From: Streptomyces seoulensis
Lineage (GTDB): Bacteria > Actinomycetota > Actinomycetes > Streptomycetales > Streptomycetaceae
Direction: 5' to 3'
Length of the DNA: 64,000 nucleotides
Assembly (NCBI RefSeq): GCF_004328625.1
Contig: NZ_CP032229.1
Span: forward strand, 2,046,001-2,110,000
The notes below the pieces were generated by a model. That model did not search any database and had not been told where the DNA came from. It was given only the letters and a program-made list of their open reading frames with translations. A program made the position numbers and the translations under genes. Positions 1-9,500 of this stretch are shown one piece after another (the first letter of the stretch is position 1; every line of letters starts with the position of its first letter).

Positions 1-320
1 TGAGCTACTGGCGCCCGGACGACGTGTTCATGTGGCTGCTCAACATGATCGGCGCGGTCATCCTGGTGGTCTGGATGTTCGTCGGCGCCTCCCAGCTCCT
101 GCTGCGCCGCCGCGCCGAGCGCGCCGGTGACCCGCCGCCCGCCGTGCGGATGTGGGCGTTCCCGTGGCTGACCTGGGCCGCGCTGCTGGGCATGGTGGTG
201 ATCCTGGTACTGATGGCCCAGCAGCCCGGTACCCGCGTCCAGCTCTACTCCACCGGCGGCATGACCCTGGCCCTGGCGGCGGGCGGCTACGTCTGGCAGC
301 GGGCGCGCGCCCGGAGCTGA
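1..320 (+). CDS. Amino acid permease, C-terminal end (partial)
   Basis: An open frame enters from the left edge (first full codon at base 3) and ends at a TGA at 318-320. The roughly 105 residues contain two or three hydrophobic segments (around MWLLNMIGAVILVVWMFVGA, then WLTWAALLGMVVILVLMAQ, then a weaker terminal one) separated by a basic loop rich in Arg. This is the pattern of the last transmembrane helices of APC-superfamily permeases of the GABA/aromatic amino acid type in Streptomyces. The internal ATG at 24 is not a credible start because the frame is open and hydrophilic-permease-like upstream of it. Substrate cannot be judged from the tail alone. A hairpin terminator follows. Confidence 0.7.
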   Translation, partial: SYWRPDDVFMWLLNMIGAVILVVWMFVGASQLLLRRRAERAGDPPPAVRMWAFPWLTWAALLGMVVILVLMAQQPGTRVQLYSTGGMTLALAAGGYVWQRARARS

Positions 321-343
321 GCCCCCGCAGCAGCCCGCAGAAG

Positions 344-377
344 AAGGCCCTCACGTGCACGACACGTGGGGGCCTTT
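344..377 (+). terminator. Intrinsic terminator of the permease gene
   Basis: Bases 344-357 pair with 363-376 (14 bp, one G-T wobble) and leave a short loop. It lies 24 bases after the permease stop codon and before the sod promoter. Confidence 0.75.
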
Positions 378-423
378 CGCGTACCCCCATGTCCGGGCGG
401 AGCTTTTTGTTGCTAGCGTGTAG

Positions 424-440
424 TTGCAAGTAAGTTGCAA
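424..440 (+). promoter_or_regulatory. Nur box (nickel-dependent repressor operator) of sodF
   Basis: Two exact TTGCAA half sites (424-429 and 435-440) are separated by 5 bases. This matches the published Streptomyces Nur operator pattern tTGCaa-N5-ttGCAA. It sits 23 bases upstream of the sod start codon, overlapping the expected promoter/leader, so nickel-bound Nur would block transcription. What is seen is the motif and its position; repression by nickel is inferred from S. coelicolor sodF. Confidence 0.85.
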
Positions 441-463
441 TAAGGCTCGGAGGGGACCCGTCC

Positions 464-1111
464 ATGTCCGTCTACACGCTGCCCGAACTGCCCTACGACT
501 ACGCCGCGCTCGCGCCGGTCATCAGCCCCGAGATCATCGAGCTGCACCACGACAAGCACCACGCGGCCTATGTGAAGGGCGCCAACGACACCCTGGAGCA
601 GCTCGCCGAGGCGCGGGACAAGGACGCCTGGGGCTCGGTGAACGGGCTCGAGAAGAGCCTCGCCTTCCACCTCTCCGGCCACATCCTGCACAGCATCTAC
701 TGGCAGAACATGACCGGCCCGAAGGACGGCGGCGGCGAGCCGCTGGAGCGGGACGGGGTGGGCGAACTGGCGGACGCGATCAAGGAGTCGTTCGGCTCCT
801 TCGCGGCCTTCAAGGCCCAGCTGACCAAGGCGTCGGCCACCACCCAGGGCTCCGGCTGGGGCGTGCTGGCGTACGAGCCGCTGAGCGGCCGGCTGATCGT
901 GGAGCAGATCTACGACCACCAGGGCAACGTCGGCCAGGGCTCCACCCCGGTGCTGGTGTTCGACGCCTGGGAGCACGCCTTCTACCTCCAGTACAAGAAC
1001 CAGAAGGTCGACTTCATCGAGGCGATGTGGCAGGTCGTGAACTGGCAGGACGTGGCCCGGCGCTACACCGCCGCCAAGTCCCGCGCGGACGTGCTGCTGC
1101 TGGCCCCCTGA
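464..1111 (+). CDS. sodF: Superoxide dismutase, Fe(-Zn) type
   Basis: The 215-residue protein dismutates superoxide to oxygen and peroxide in the cytoplasm. The Fe/Mn SOD fold is complete. Metal ligands are His28 (in ELHHDKHH), His76 (in HILHSIYW), Asp167 and His171 (in DAWEHAFY), and the second-shell His32 and the YWQN aromatic patch are present. Length is normal for the family. The ATG at 464 follows an AGGGGA ribosome site. In Streptomyces, Fe-SOD is expressed when nickel is scarce and Ni-SOD cannot be made; the Nur box directly upstream supports that role here. Monocistronic, closed by a 15-bp hairpin. Confidence 0.95.
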   Translation: MSVYTLPELPYDYAALAPVISPEIIELHHDKHHAAYVKGANDTLEQLAEARDKDAWGSVNGLEKSLAFHLSGHILHSIYWQNMTGPKDGGGEPLERDGVGELADAIKESFGSFAAFKAQLTKASATTQGSGWGVLAYEPLSGRLIVEQIYDHQGNVGQGSTPVLVFDAWEHAFYLQYKNQKVDFIEAMWQVVNWQDVARRYTAAKSRADVLLLAP

Positions 1112-1172
1112 AGTTTCCGAGCGTCCCGCCTCGTGATCGTCTTCTCAACCTTCACCCGGCGGGCGGATGAAG

Positions 1173-1209
1173 GAAGCCCCCCGCGAGGACGTGACTCGCG
1201 GGGGGCTTC
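1173..1209. terminator. Bidirectional terminator between sodF and the DsbA-like gene
   Basis: A perfect 15-bp stem (1173-1187 with 1195-1209) with a 7-base loop. It lies between two convergent genes, sodF (+) and the DsbA-like gene (-), and probably serves both. Confidence 0.85.
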
Positions 1210-1221
1210 TTCACACGGCGG

Positions 1222-1884
1222 CTAGAGGTTGCTGAAGTCCGGGCCGACCGTACGGCTGCGCTTCAGCTCGTAGAAGCCCGGCACCGAGGCGACCGCGAGG
1301 GTGCCGTCCCACAGGCGGGCCGCCTCCTCGCCCTTGGGGGCCGGGGTGACGACCGGGCCGAAGAAGGCGATCTGCTCGCCGTCCGGGCCGGGGACCGCGA
1401 TGACCGGGGTGCCCACGTCCTGGCCGACCTTCTCGATGCCCTCCTTGTGGGAGGCGCGCAGCTCGGCGTCGAACTCGAAGTCGGTCTGGTCGAAGTAGTC
1501 GATCAGGTCGGCGGGCAGGCCGACCTCGTCCAGCGCGCCCACGACGGCCTCGCGGCTCGGGCCCTCGCCCTCGTTGTGGATACGGGTGCCGAGCGCGGTG
1601 TACAGCGGGCCGAGCACGTCCGCGCCGTGCTTCTGCCAGGCGGCGGTGACCACCCGGACCGGCTGCCACGCCTTGGTGGCGAGCATCTCCCGGTACTCCT
1701 CGGGCAGCTCGTCGATGCGGTCCTCGTTGAGGACGGCGAGGCTCATGATGTGCCAGCGCACCTCGATGTCCCGGACCTTCTCCACCTCCAGCACCCAGCG
1801 GGAGGTCATCCAGGCCCAGGGGCAGAGCGGGTCGAACCAGAAGTCCACCGGGGTCTTGCCCGACGTGGTCGCGGTCTCGGACAT
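1222..1884 (-). CDS. DsbA-family protein, Rv2466c (mycothiol-dependent nitroreductase) type
   Basis: The 220-residue protein has a thioredoxin fold with a DsbA-like helical insertion. The N-terminal motif is FDPLCPW followed by Ala, so only Cys21 of the usual CPxC pair remains (CPWA). The cis-Pro region appears later as GTPVIAV. The family includes Mycobacterium Rv2466c, a mycothiol-dependent reductase with a CPWC site. Loss of the resolving cysteine implies a mechanism through mixed disulfide with mycothiol rather than an internal disulfide; this is inference. No signal peptide is visible, so it is cytoplasmic. Start ATG at 1884 has GAGGAGAG just upstream. Confidence 0.8.
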   Translation of the reverse strand: MSETATTSGKTPVDFWFDPLCPWAWMTSRWVLEVEKVRDIEVRWHIMSLAVLNEDRIDELPEEYREMLATKAWQPVRVVTAAWQKHGADVLGPLYTALGTRIHNEGEGPSREAVVGALDEVGLPADLIDYFDQTDFEFDAELRASHKEGIEKVGQDVGTPVIAVPGPDGEQIAFFGPVVTPAPKGEEAARLWDGTLAVASVPGFYELKRSRTVGPDFSNL

Positions 1885-2023
1885 GTCTCTCCTCGCGAGA
1901 AGGTCTTTTCAGCGGCAACAGCGCCCCGGGCCGCGCAATTCCCCGATGCCGCCGGTCAGGGCCGCATGGCAGGATCGTCCCGTTCAGTGCCCCGCATCTT
2001 GCGACCACAAGGGAGTGCCGCCC

Positions 2024-4594
2024 GTGCCCGGTGAGAATCTGTCCCGCGACGAGGCCCGTGAGCGGGCCGCCCTGCTGTCCGTCGACGGGTACGACGTGGC
2101 GCTGGACCTGCGCTCCGCCGTGGGCGAGTCCGAGGCCGAGCCGCGGACCTTCCGCTCGGTGACCACGATCCGCTTCCGCTGCGCCGAGCCGGGCGCGACG
2201 AGCTTCGCCGACCTGATCGCGCCGGGCGTGACCGCGGTGTCGCTCAACGGCCGCGACCTCGACCCCGGCGAGGTGTTCGACGGCACCCGGATCACGCTGG
2301 AGGACCTGGCCGCCGACAACGAGCTGATCGTGGATGCCCAGTGCGCCTACTCCCGCACCGGCGAGGGCATGCACCGCTTCGTCGACCCCGAGGACGGCGA
2401 GGTCTACCTCTACACGCAGTACGAACCGGCCGACTCACGCAGGGTGTTCGCCAACTTCGAGCAGCCCGACCTCAAGGCGCCCTTCCGCTTCGAGGTCCGC
2501 GCGCCCGAGGGCTGGACGGTGTGGAGCAACGGCGCCGGTGAACTCACCGACGGGGTCTGGCGGTTCGCGGAGACCAAGCCGATCTCCACCTACATCACCT
2601 GCGTGGTGGCGGGCCCGTACCACTATGTGACCGACTCCTACGAGCGTGTGCTGGCGGACGGGTCCACGCTGGAGATCCCGCTCGGCGCGATGTGCCGCAA
2701 GGGTCTGGCGCCCTACTTCGACGCCGAGGACGTCTTCCTGATCACCAAGCAGGGGCTGGACTTCTTCCACGAGAACTTCGACTACCCGTACCCCTTCGGG
2801 AAGTACGACCAGGCGTTCGTGCCGGAGTACAACCTCGGCGCGATGGAGAACCCGGGGCTGGTGACCTTCCGGGAGGAGTACATCTTCCGGGGCAAGGTCA
2901 CGCAGGCGTCGTACGAGGCGCGGGCCAACGTCATCCTGCACGAGATGGCGCACATGTGGTTCGGCGACCTGGTCACCATGGTGTGGTGGGACGACCTGTG
3001 GCTGAAGGAGTCCTTCGCGGACTTCATGGGCACCTTCGGCAACGTGGGCGCGACCCGCTTCAAGGACGCCTGGACGACGTTCGCCAACCGCCGCAAGGCA
3101 TGGGCGTACCGCGCCGACCAGCTCCCCTCCACGCACCCGATCACCGCCGACATCCGCGACCTCCAGGACGCCAAGCTCAACTTCGACGGCATCACCTACG
3201 CCAAGGGCGCCTCCGTCCTCAAGCAGCTGGTGGCGTACGTCGGCCAGGACGCCTTCCTGGAGGGCGCCCGGCGCTACTTCAAGCGGCACGCGTACGGCAA
3301 CACCCGGCTGGGCGACCTGCTGTCGGTGCTCGCGGAGACCAGCGGCCGGGACATGTCGGCGTGGTCGGCGGCCTGGCTCCAGACGGCCGGGGTCAACTCC
3401 CTCACCCCGCAGGTGCTGTTGGACGACGAGGGCCGGATCGCCGAGCTGGCCGTGGTGCAGGAGGCGCCGGAGTCGCATCCCGAACTGCGCCCGCACCGGG
3501 TGAAGGTGGGCCTGTACCGGCTGGACGATAAGGGCGGGCTGGAGCGGTACCGGAGCATCGAGGCGGACGTCGAGGGCCCGCGCACGGTGCTGGCCGAGCC
3601 GGCCGGCGCCCAGGCCCCCGACCTCGTCCTGGTCAACGACGACGACCTCACCTACTGCAAGATCCGCTTCGACGAGACCTCGCTCGCCACCCTCCGCGAG
3701 CACCTCGGCGACCTGGCCGACCCCCTCGCCCGTGCCCTGTGCTGGTCGGCGCTGTGGAACCTGACGCGGGACAGCCTGCTGCCCGCGCGGGAGTTCGCGG
3801 GGCTGGTGCTGCGGTTCGCGGGCCGGGAGTCCGACATCGGCGTGCTCCAGATGCTGCACGCCTGGGCCGGCACGGCCCTGGAGCGGTACGCGGCCCCCGA
3901 GTGGCGGGCCACGGGCGGGGAGCTGCTGGCGCAGGGCGCGCTGAAGGAGCTGAGGTCGGCCGAGCCGGGCAGCGAGGCGCAGCTGGCCTGGGCGCGGTTC
4001 TTCGCCTCGGTCGCGACCGGCGCGGCCGACCTCGCCCTGCTGAAGGACCTGCTGGACGGCACCGAGACGGTCGAGGGCCTCACCGTGGACCAGGAGCTGC
4101 GCTGGGCGTTCCTGGAGCCGCTCGCCGCGCACGGGGTGGCCGGTGAGGAGGTGCTCGCGGCCGAACTGGCCCGCGACGACACCGCTTCGGGCAAGCGGCA
4201 CCAGGTGCGCTGCCTGGCCGCCCGGCCCTCGGCGGCGGTCAAGGCGCAGGCGTGGGCGCAGGTCGTGGAGTCGGACGCGCTGTCCAACGCGCTGGTGGAG
4301 GCGACCCTTTCGGGCTTCGGCCGGCCGGGCCAGGAGGAACTGACCGCGCCGTACGCGGAGAAGTACTTCGCGGTGCTGGAGCGGGTGTGGCGGGAGCGGT
4401 CGATCCAGATCGCCATGCACATCGTCAACGGACTGTTCCCGGCGCACCAGGACCGGCCCGAGACGCTCGCGGCGACGGACGCGTGGCTCGCGGAGCACGC
4501 GGACGCGGCCCCGGCGCTGCGGCGGCTGGTGCTGGAGGCGCGGGACGACCTGGCGCGGGCGCTGCGCGCACAGGCGTGCGACGCGGGAGCCTGA
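2024..4594 (+). CDS. pepN: Aminopeptidase N (M1 family), first copy
   Basis: The 856-residue zinc metallopeptidase removes N-terminal residues from peptides in the cytoplasm. It carries the substrate-binding GAMEN motif (residues 272-276) and the zinc site HEMAH (306-310) with the third ligand Glu329 in KESF. The start is GTG at 2024, preceded by AAGGGAG at 8 bases; the frame is open much further upstream but overlaps the divergent DsbA-like gene, and the start chosen aligns with the second pepN (VPG.NL.R.EA). C-terminal ERAP1-like helical region is complete. A second copy lies about 7 kb downstream. Confidence 0.93.
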   Translation: MPGENLSRDEARERAALLSVDGYDVALDLRSAVGESEAEPRTFRSVTTIRFRCAEPGATSFADLIAPGVTAVSLNGRDLDPGEVFDGTRITLEDLAADNELIVDAQCAYSRTGEGMHRFVDPEDGEVYLYTQYEPADSRRVFANFEQPDLKAPFRFEVRAPEGWTVWSNGAGELTDGVWRFAETKPISTYITCVVAGPYHYVTDSYERVLADGSTLEIPLGAMCRKGLAPYFDAEDVFLITKQGLDFFHENFDYPYPFGKYDQAFVPEYNLGAMENPGLVTFREEYIFRGKVTQASYEARANVILHEMAHMWFGDLVTMVWWDDLWLKESFADFMGTFGNVGATRFKDAWTTFANRRKAWAYRADQLPSTHPITADIRDLQDAKLNFDGITYAKGASVLKQLVAYVGQDAFLEGARRYFKRHAYGNTRLGDLLSVLAETSGRDMSAWSAAWLQTAGVNSLTPQVLLDDEGRIAELAVVQEAPESHPELRPHRVKVGLYRLDDKGGLERYRSIEADVEGPRTVLAEPAGAQAPDLVLVNDDDLTYCKIRFDETSLATLREHLGDLADPLARALCWSALWNLTRDSLLPAREFAGLVLRFAGRESDIGVLQMLHAWAGTALERYAAPEWRATGGELLAQGALKELRSAEPGSEAQLAWARFFASVATGAADLALLKDLLDGTETVEGLTVDQELRWAFLEPLAAHGVAGEEVLAAELARDDTASGKRHQVRCLAARPSAAVKAQAWAQVVESDALSNALVEATLSGFGRPGQEELTAPYAEKYFAVLERVWRERSIQIAMHIVNGLFPAHQDRPETLAATDAWLAEHADAAPALRRLVLEARDDLARALRAQACDAGA

Positions 4595-4653
4595 TCCTTG
4601 GCCTGAGCTTCGGCACCCGGTGACCGTTACGGAATCCGGGCACGGCGCCCCGT

Positions 4654-4688
4654 AACCCCTGGTCCTTCCCGATCGGACCAGGGGTTTT
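4654..4688 (+). terminator. Intrinsic terminator of the first pepN
   Basis: A perfect 12-bp stem, 4654-4665 with 4675-4686, is followed by T residues at 4685-4688. It lies 60 bases after the pepN stop. Confidence 0.85.
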
Positions 4689-4800
4689 GGCCGCCTAGTC
4701 GGCATCCGAACACCCGTCCTTTAGTACCGTGTTGTCCGCATTGTTCGACGAATGTGTAACAGCGGTTACGGGTGGGCCGGAAGTAGGGCATTCCAGAGCC

Positions 4801-5838
4801 ATGACGCACGACACCCCGCTCTCCCCCCGCCCCCTCCGCCACCTCACCGAGGTCCACCGCCGGGTCCTCACCGCCGCCCAGCTGCGCACCCACGGGGTGA
4901 CCACCGCCGAGCTGAACGAGCGGTGCCGGGCCGACGGCCCCTGGCGGCTGCTGCTGCCCAACGTGGTCCTGCTGCACCCCGGTTCGCCCACGAGCGAGGA
5001 GCGCCTGCACGGCGCGCTGCTGTACGCCTCCCGCGAGTCCGTGCCCGGTGTGCCCGCCCAGCCCGGCGCGGGCGACCCGCACCGGGGTGCCTACGCCGAG
5101 GCGATGCTCACCGGCCTGGCCGCCCTCGCCCTGCACGGCCTGCCCTCCGCGCCCCCGCTGCTCTCCCTGGAGCGGATCGACGTCCTGGTCCCCCGGCTTC
5201 GCCGGCTGCGCTCGACCGGCTATGTGCGGGTGGTGCGCACCGCGGACCTCCCGGCGGCGCGGCCCGTCGCGGGCCTGCCGGTGGCCCCGGTGGCGCGGGC
5301 GGTCGCGGACGCGGTGGCCCATCTGACGGACGCGGACACGGTACGGCGGCTGCTGGCCGAGGCGGTACGCGACGGCCACTGCGATCCGGCAGGGCTGGTA
5401 CGGGAGTTGACCGAGGCCAGGCTGATGGGCCGGGCCCATGTGGTGGACGCGGTGGACTCGCTGGTGGCCGAGGGCCGCGCGGTCGCCGAGGACCGGCTGT
5501 ACCGGATGGTCACCGGGTACGGGCTGCCCGACCCGGTGTGGAACGTGGACCTGCGCCTGCCCGGCGGCCCCCACCTGGGCGGCCTGGACGCCTACTGGCC
5601 CGAGCAGGCGGTCGCCGTCGAGCTGGACACCCGGGCCCCGCGCCAGGACGAGGACGCGACCTGGTCGGAGTACGCCCGCAAGCGGGAGCACCTGGAGCGG
5701 CTCGGCATCACGGTCGTCCACATCACCCCGAAGAAGCTCAGGGAAGCGGCCGAACAGCAGGCCGCGGTCGTCCGCACGGCCCTGATGGCCGCCGGCGACC
5801 GCGACCCGGCCGCGTATGTGGTGGTGCTGCCCCGCTAG
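4801..5838 (+). CDS. AbiEi-like N-terminal region plus DUF559/Vsr-like domain protein
   Basis: The 345-residue protein begins with a winged-helix-like stretch (LTAAQLRTHGVTTAELNERC) typical of AbiEi-type antitoxin and transcription-factor-like N-termini. It ends in a Vsr/DUF559-like region in which an acidic strand pair (GGLDAYWPEQAVAVELD) is followed by an Arg/Lys-rich helix and a HITPKKL strand, like the PD-(D/E)XK nuclease fold. Many actinomycete paralogues share this arrangement and none has a proven role. No toxin partner of the AbiEii type is adjacent. ATG at 4801 is preferred over an in-frame GTG at 4729 because coding character starts here; no strong ribosome site is seen. Confidence 0.6.
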   Translation: MTHDTPLSPRPLRHLTEVHRRVLTAAQLRTHGVTTAELNERCRADGPWRLLLPNVVLLHPGSPTSEERLHGALLYASRESVPGVPAQPGAGDPHRGAYAEAMLTGLAALALHGLPSAPPLLSLERIDVLVPRLRRLRSTGYVRVVRTADLPAARPVAGLPVAPVARAVADAVAHLTDADTVRRLLAEAVRDGHCDPAGLVRELTEARLMGRAHVVDAVDSLVAEGRAVAEDRLYRMVTGYGLPDPVWNVDLRLPGGPHLGGLDAYWPEQAVAVELDTRAPRQDEDATWSEYARKREHLERLGITVVHITPKKLREAAEQQAAVVRTALMAAGDRDPAAYVVVLPR

Positions 5839-6302
5839 CCGGTCTCGCCCAGCGTGCCCAGGCGGCCGGTGGGCGGGCGGTCGCGCCACAGACCGAGGGC
5901 GGTGTCGACCAGGGAGACGCGGGTCAGGCCGGGCACGGCACCCAGGTCGTGCCAGGCGGCCAGGTCGGTGGAGCCGCCCACCTCGTAGCGGAGTTCACCG
6001 CCGGTGACGTGCGCCGCGTACAGCAGCCGGACCCCGTGGTGGTCGATCTGGCGGCCGGGGAAACGGCCGGGCAGCACCGCCCGGTTGGTGTGCACGCCGA
6101 GCAGGTCGGTCACCTCCACCCGGTACCCGGTCTCCTCGGCCACCTCGCGGCGCACGGTGTCGTACGGGTCCTCGCCGAACTCGGCGCCGCCGCCCGGCAG
6201 TACCCACTCGTGGCCGCCGCCCCGCGCGGGTGAGCGGGCGAGCAGGAGCTGTCCGTCGCGGACACACACGGCGTAGGCCGCCACCCTCAACTTGCGTCGC
6301 AT
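5835..6302 (-). CDS. Nudix hydrolase (MutT-like)
   Basis: The 155-residue protein has a complete Nudix box, Gx5Ex7REVxEExG, at residues 38-59 (G38, E44, R52, E53, E56, E57, G59). It would hydrolyse a nucleoside diphosphate linked to some moiety X, using Mg2+ on the box glutamates; the substrate cannot be read from sequence. It converges on the AbiEi-like gene with a 4-base overlap of stop regions. Start ATG at 6302; no convincing ribosome site, so translation may be leaderless. Confidence 0.85.
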   Translation of the reverse strand: MRRKLRVAAYAVCVRDGQLLLARSPARGGGHEWVLPGGGAEFGEDPYDTVRREVAEETGYRVEVTDLLGVHTNRAVLPGRFPGRQIDHHGVRLLYAAHVTGGELRYEVGGSTDLAAWHDLGAVPGLTRVSLVDTALGLWRDRPPTGRLGTLGETG

Positions 6303-6502
6303 GACGGGACGTTAGCGCGTCCGGTGCGGGAAACGAGTGAATTCGGGCTCATTCGGTCCCCAACCGCACACATCGCATCGCGGGTTTTCCCCATACATCG
6401 ATCTCGTTTCGGTCAACGAACCCCAAAATCCGGTCGCTTGGGAAAGGCTGCGCTGGTCCGGCACCGGACCTCGCGGACAACCCTCACCGACTAAGGGATG
6501 CG

Positions 6503-9500
6503 ATGACCCACTCCCCCGACCGTGACCCCATACCCGGCCCGAGACGCCTGGCGCGCCTGACGCTGGCCGCCGGCGTGGTAGCCGCCCTCTGCGCGGCCGG
6601 CCCCGTGCCCATGGCGCTCGCCGCCGACGCGCCGCCCGCCCAGGCCGCCGACCCCGGCGCCAAGCCCGCGCCCCGCAAGCTCGGCGCGGACGACGCCGAC
6701 CGGCTGGCGGAGGCCAAGGCGGACGGCGCCAAGAGCGTCACGATGATGATCGCCACCGCGCCGGGCGCCACCGGACAGGTCGCCTCCCAGCTCGACGCCG
6801 CCGGCACCGTGGGCCGCACCTTCGACAAGGTCGGCTACGTCCGCGCCACCGTCCCGACCACCAAGGCGGACTCGGTCATCGCCGCCGCGGCGAAGCTCTC
6901 CTCGGTGCAGGCGATCGACCTGCGCCAGGAGATCCCGCTGGACGACCCGGCGCCGGGCGCGGACACCGCGAAGGACGCCAAGAACGCCCGTACGGAGGCC
7001 ACTTACCCGGCGCCCGGCAGCAGGACCCCGGCGAAGAACCCGTACAACCCGTCCTTCGAGACCGGTGCCGTCGACTTCGTGCAGAGGAACCCGAAGGCGG
7101 ACGGGCGCGGGGTCACCATCGGCATCCTCGACTCCGGGGTGGACCTCGGCCACCCCGCGCTGCAGAAGACCAGCACCGGTGAGCGCAAGATCGTGGACTG
7201 GGTCACCGCCACCGACCCGGTGAGCGACGGCGACGGCACCTGGCGGCGGATGACCGCGGCGGTCTCCGGCCCGTCCTTCTCCGTCGGCACCGGTGCGAAC
7301 GCGGAGACCTTCAAGGCCCCGGAGGGCTCGTACAAGTTCAACTACCTGTACGAGTCCGCGACCGCCGGCGGCGACATGAAGGGCGACCTCAACCGCGACG
7401 GTGACACCACCGACGCCTGGGGCGTGCTGTACGACCCGGCCACCGGCACGGTCCGCGTCGACACCGACGACGACCTGGACTTCACCGACAACCCGCCGAT
7501 GAAGCCGTACAAGGACGGCTACCAGATCGGCTACTTCGGCACCGACGACCCGACGACGGACGTCGTGGAGCGCATCCCGTTCGTGGTCGAGATCCGCAAG
7601 GACGTCGTCTACAACGCCTCGGGCGCCAAGGCCGACTACGTCAACATCGGCGTCATCGAGTCCGAGCACGGCACCCATGTCGCGGGCATCACCGCGGCCA
7701 ACGGGCTGTTCGGCGGGAAGATGAACGGTGCCGCGCCCGGCGCCAGGATCGTCTCCTCGCGCGCCTGCACCTGGTCCGGCGGCTGCACCAACGTCGCCCT
7801 CACGGAGGGCATGATCGACCTGGTGACCAACCGGGGCGTGGACATCGTCAACATGTCCATCGGCGGTCTCCCGGCGCTGAACGACGGCAACAACGCCCGC
7901 GCCGCGCTGTACACCCGGCTCATCGACACCTACGGCGTCCAGCTCGTCATCTCGGCCGGCAACTCCGGCCCCGGCGCCAACACCATCGGCGACCCCGGCC
8001 TGGCCGACAAGGTCATCTCGGTCGGCGCCGCGATCTCCAAGGAGACCTGGGCGGCGAACTACGGCTCGGCGGTGACGACCCCGTACGCGCTGATGCCGTT
8101 CTCCTCGCGCGGCCCGCGTGAGGACGGCGGGTTCACGCCGACCATCACCGCGCCCGGCGCCGCGATCAACACCACCCAGACCTGGCTGCCCGGCTCCCCG
8201 GTCGCCGAGGCGGGCTACACCCTGCCCGCCGGCTACTCGATGCTCCAGGGCACCTCGATGGCCTCCCCGCAGGCCGCCGGCGCCGGCGCGCTGCTGCTCA
8301 GCGCAGCCAAGCAGAAGAACATCGACCTCACCCCGGCCGTGCTGCGCACCGCGCTAACCTCGACCGCGCACCACATCAAGGGCGCGCAGGCGTACGAGGA
8401 GGGCTCCGGCCTGATCGACGTCGTGGACGCCTGGACCGCGATCCGGCTCGGCGCCTCGGCGCACGAGTACGACGTCAGGGCCCCCGTCGACACCGCGCTC
8501 GACGGCGCCCTGAAGACCCCCGGCTTCGGCACCGGCCTGTACGACCGCGAGGGCGGCCTGAAGTCCGGCCAGCGCAAGATGTACGAGGTCACGGTCACCC
8601 GCACCACCGGCGCCGACCGCGCGGTGTGGCACCTGCTGAGCTTCGCCAACGACCCGGAGCACACCTACCGCGTCGTCGGCAGCCCGCTGGTGCGGCTGCC
8701 GCTGAACCAGCCGGTCACCGTCAAGGTCGAGGCCGCGCCGAGGTCGGCCGGGCTCAAGAGTGCGATCCTGCGCGTGGACGACCCGCTGACCGTGGGCGTC
8801 GACAAGCAGATCCTCACCACGGTCGTGGTGGCGAGCCCGGTGGACTACGCCCGCTCCTTCTCCGCCTCGGTGCAGCGCAACAGCACCCGGTCCTACTTCC
8901 TGACCGTGCCCGAGGGCGCGAAGTCGCTGGAGGTGGCCATCGGCGGCCTGAAGTCCGGCAGCCAGACCCGCTTCATCGCCATCCACCCCTACGGGACGCC
9001 GGTCGACAACACCAGCACTCCGTACTGCTACAACAACTACCTCGACGGCAACGGCTGCAAGCCCGACGTGCGCTCCTACGCCGACCCGCAGGCCGGTGTC
9101 TGGGAGGTCGAGGTCGAGGCGCGCCGCACCTCTCCCCTGCTGGACAACCCCTACCAGCTGGACGTCTCCGTGCTCGGCGCGGTCTTCGACCCGGAGACCG
9201 TGACGGTGCCCGAGGCCAAGGTGGGCGTCCCGGCCACCGCGTCCTGGAAGGTCACCAACAAGTACGCCGCGCTCGACGGCAAGCTGACCGGCGGCCCGCT
9301 CGGCTCCGCGAAGGCCGCCCGCCCGGCGATCAAGGAGGGCGAGACCGCGACCACCACGGTCGACGTCCCGGCCGGCGCCAAGTCGCTGGACGTGGCCATC
9401 GGCAAGGTCTCGGACCCGGCCGCCGACCTCGACCTCGCGGTGTACGACGCCGCGGGCAAGCTGGTCGGCCAGTCCGCCGACGGCGACTCCGAGGAGGCCG

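Noticed and set aside
2435..4705. Long minus-strand frame opposite the first pepN
   Set aside because: Shadow of the pepN gene, no domain content.
4729..4800. Earlier GTG start of the AbiEi-like gene
   Set aside because: The added 24 residues are un-conserved in character and lie over the promoter region after the pepN terminator.
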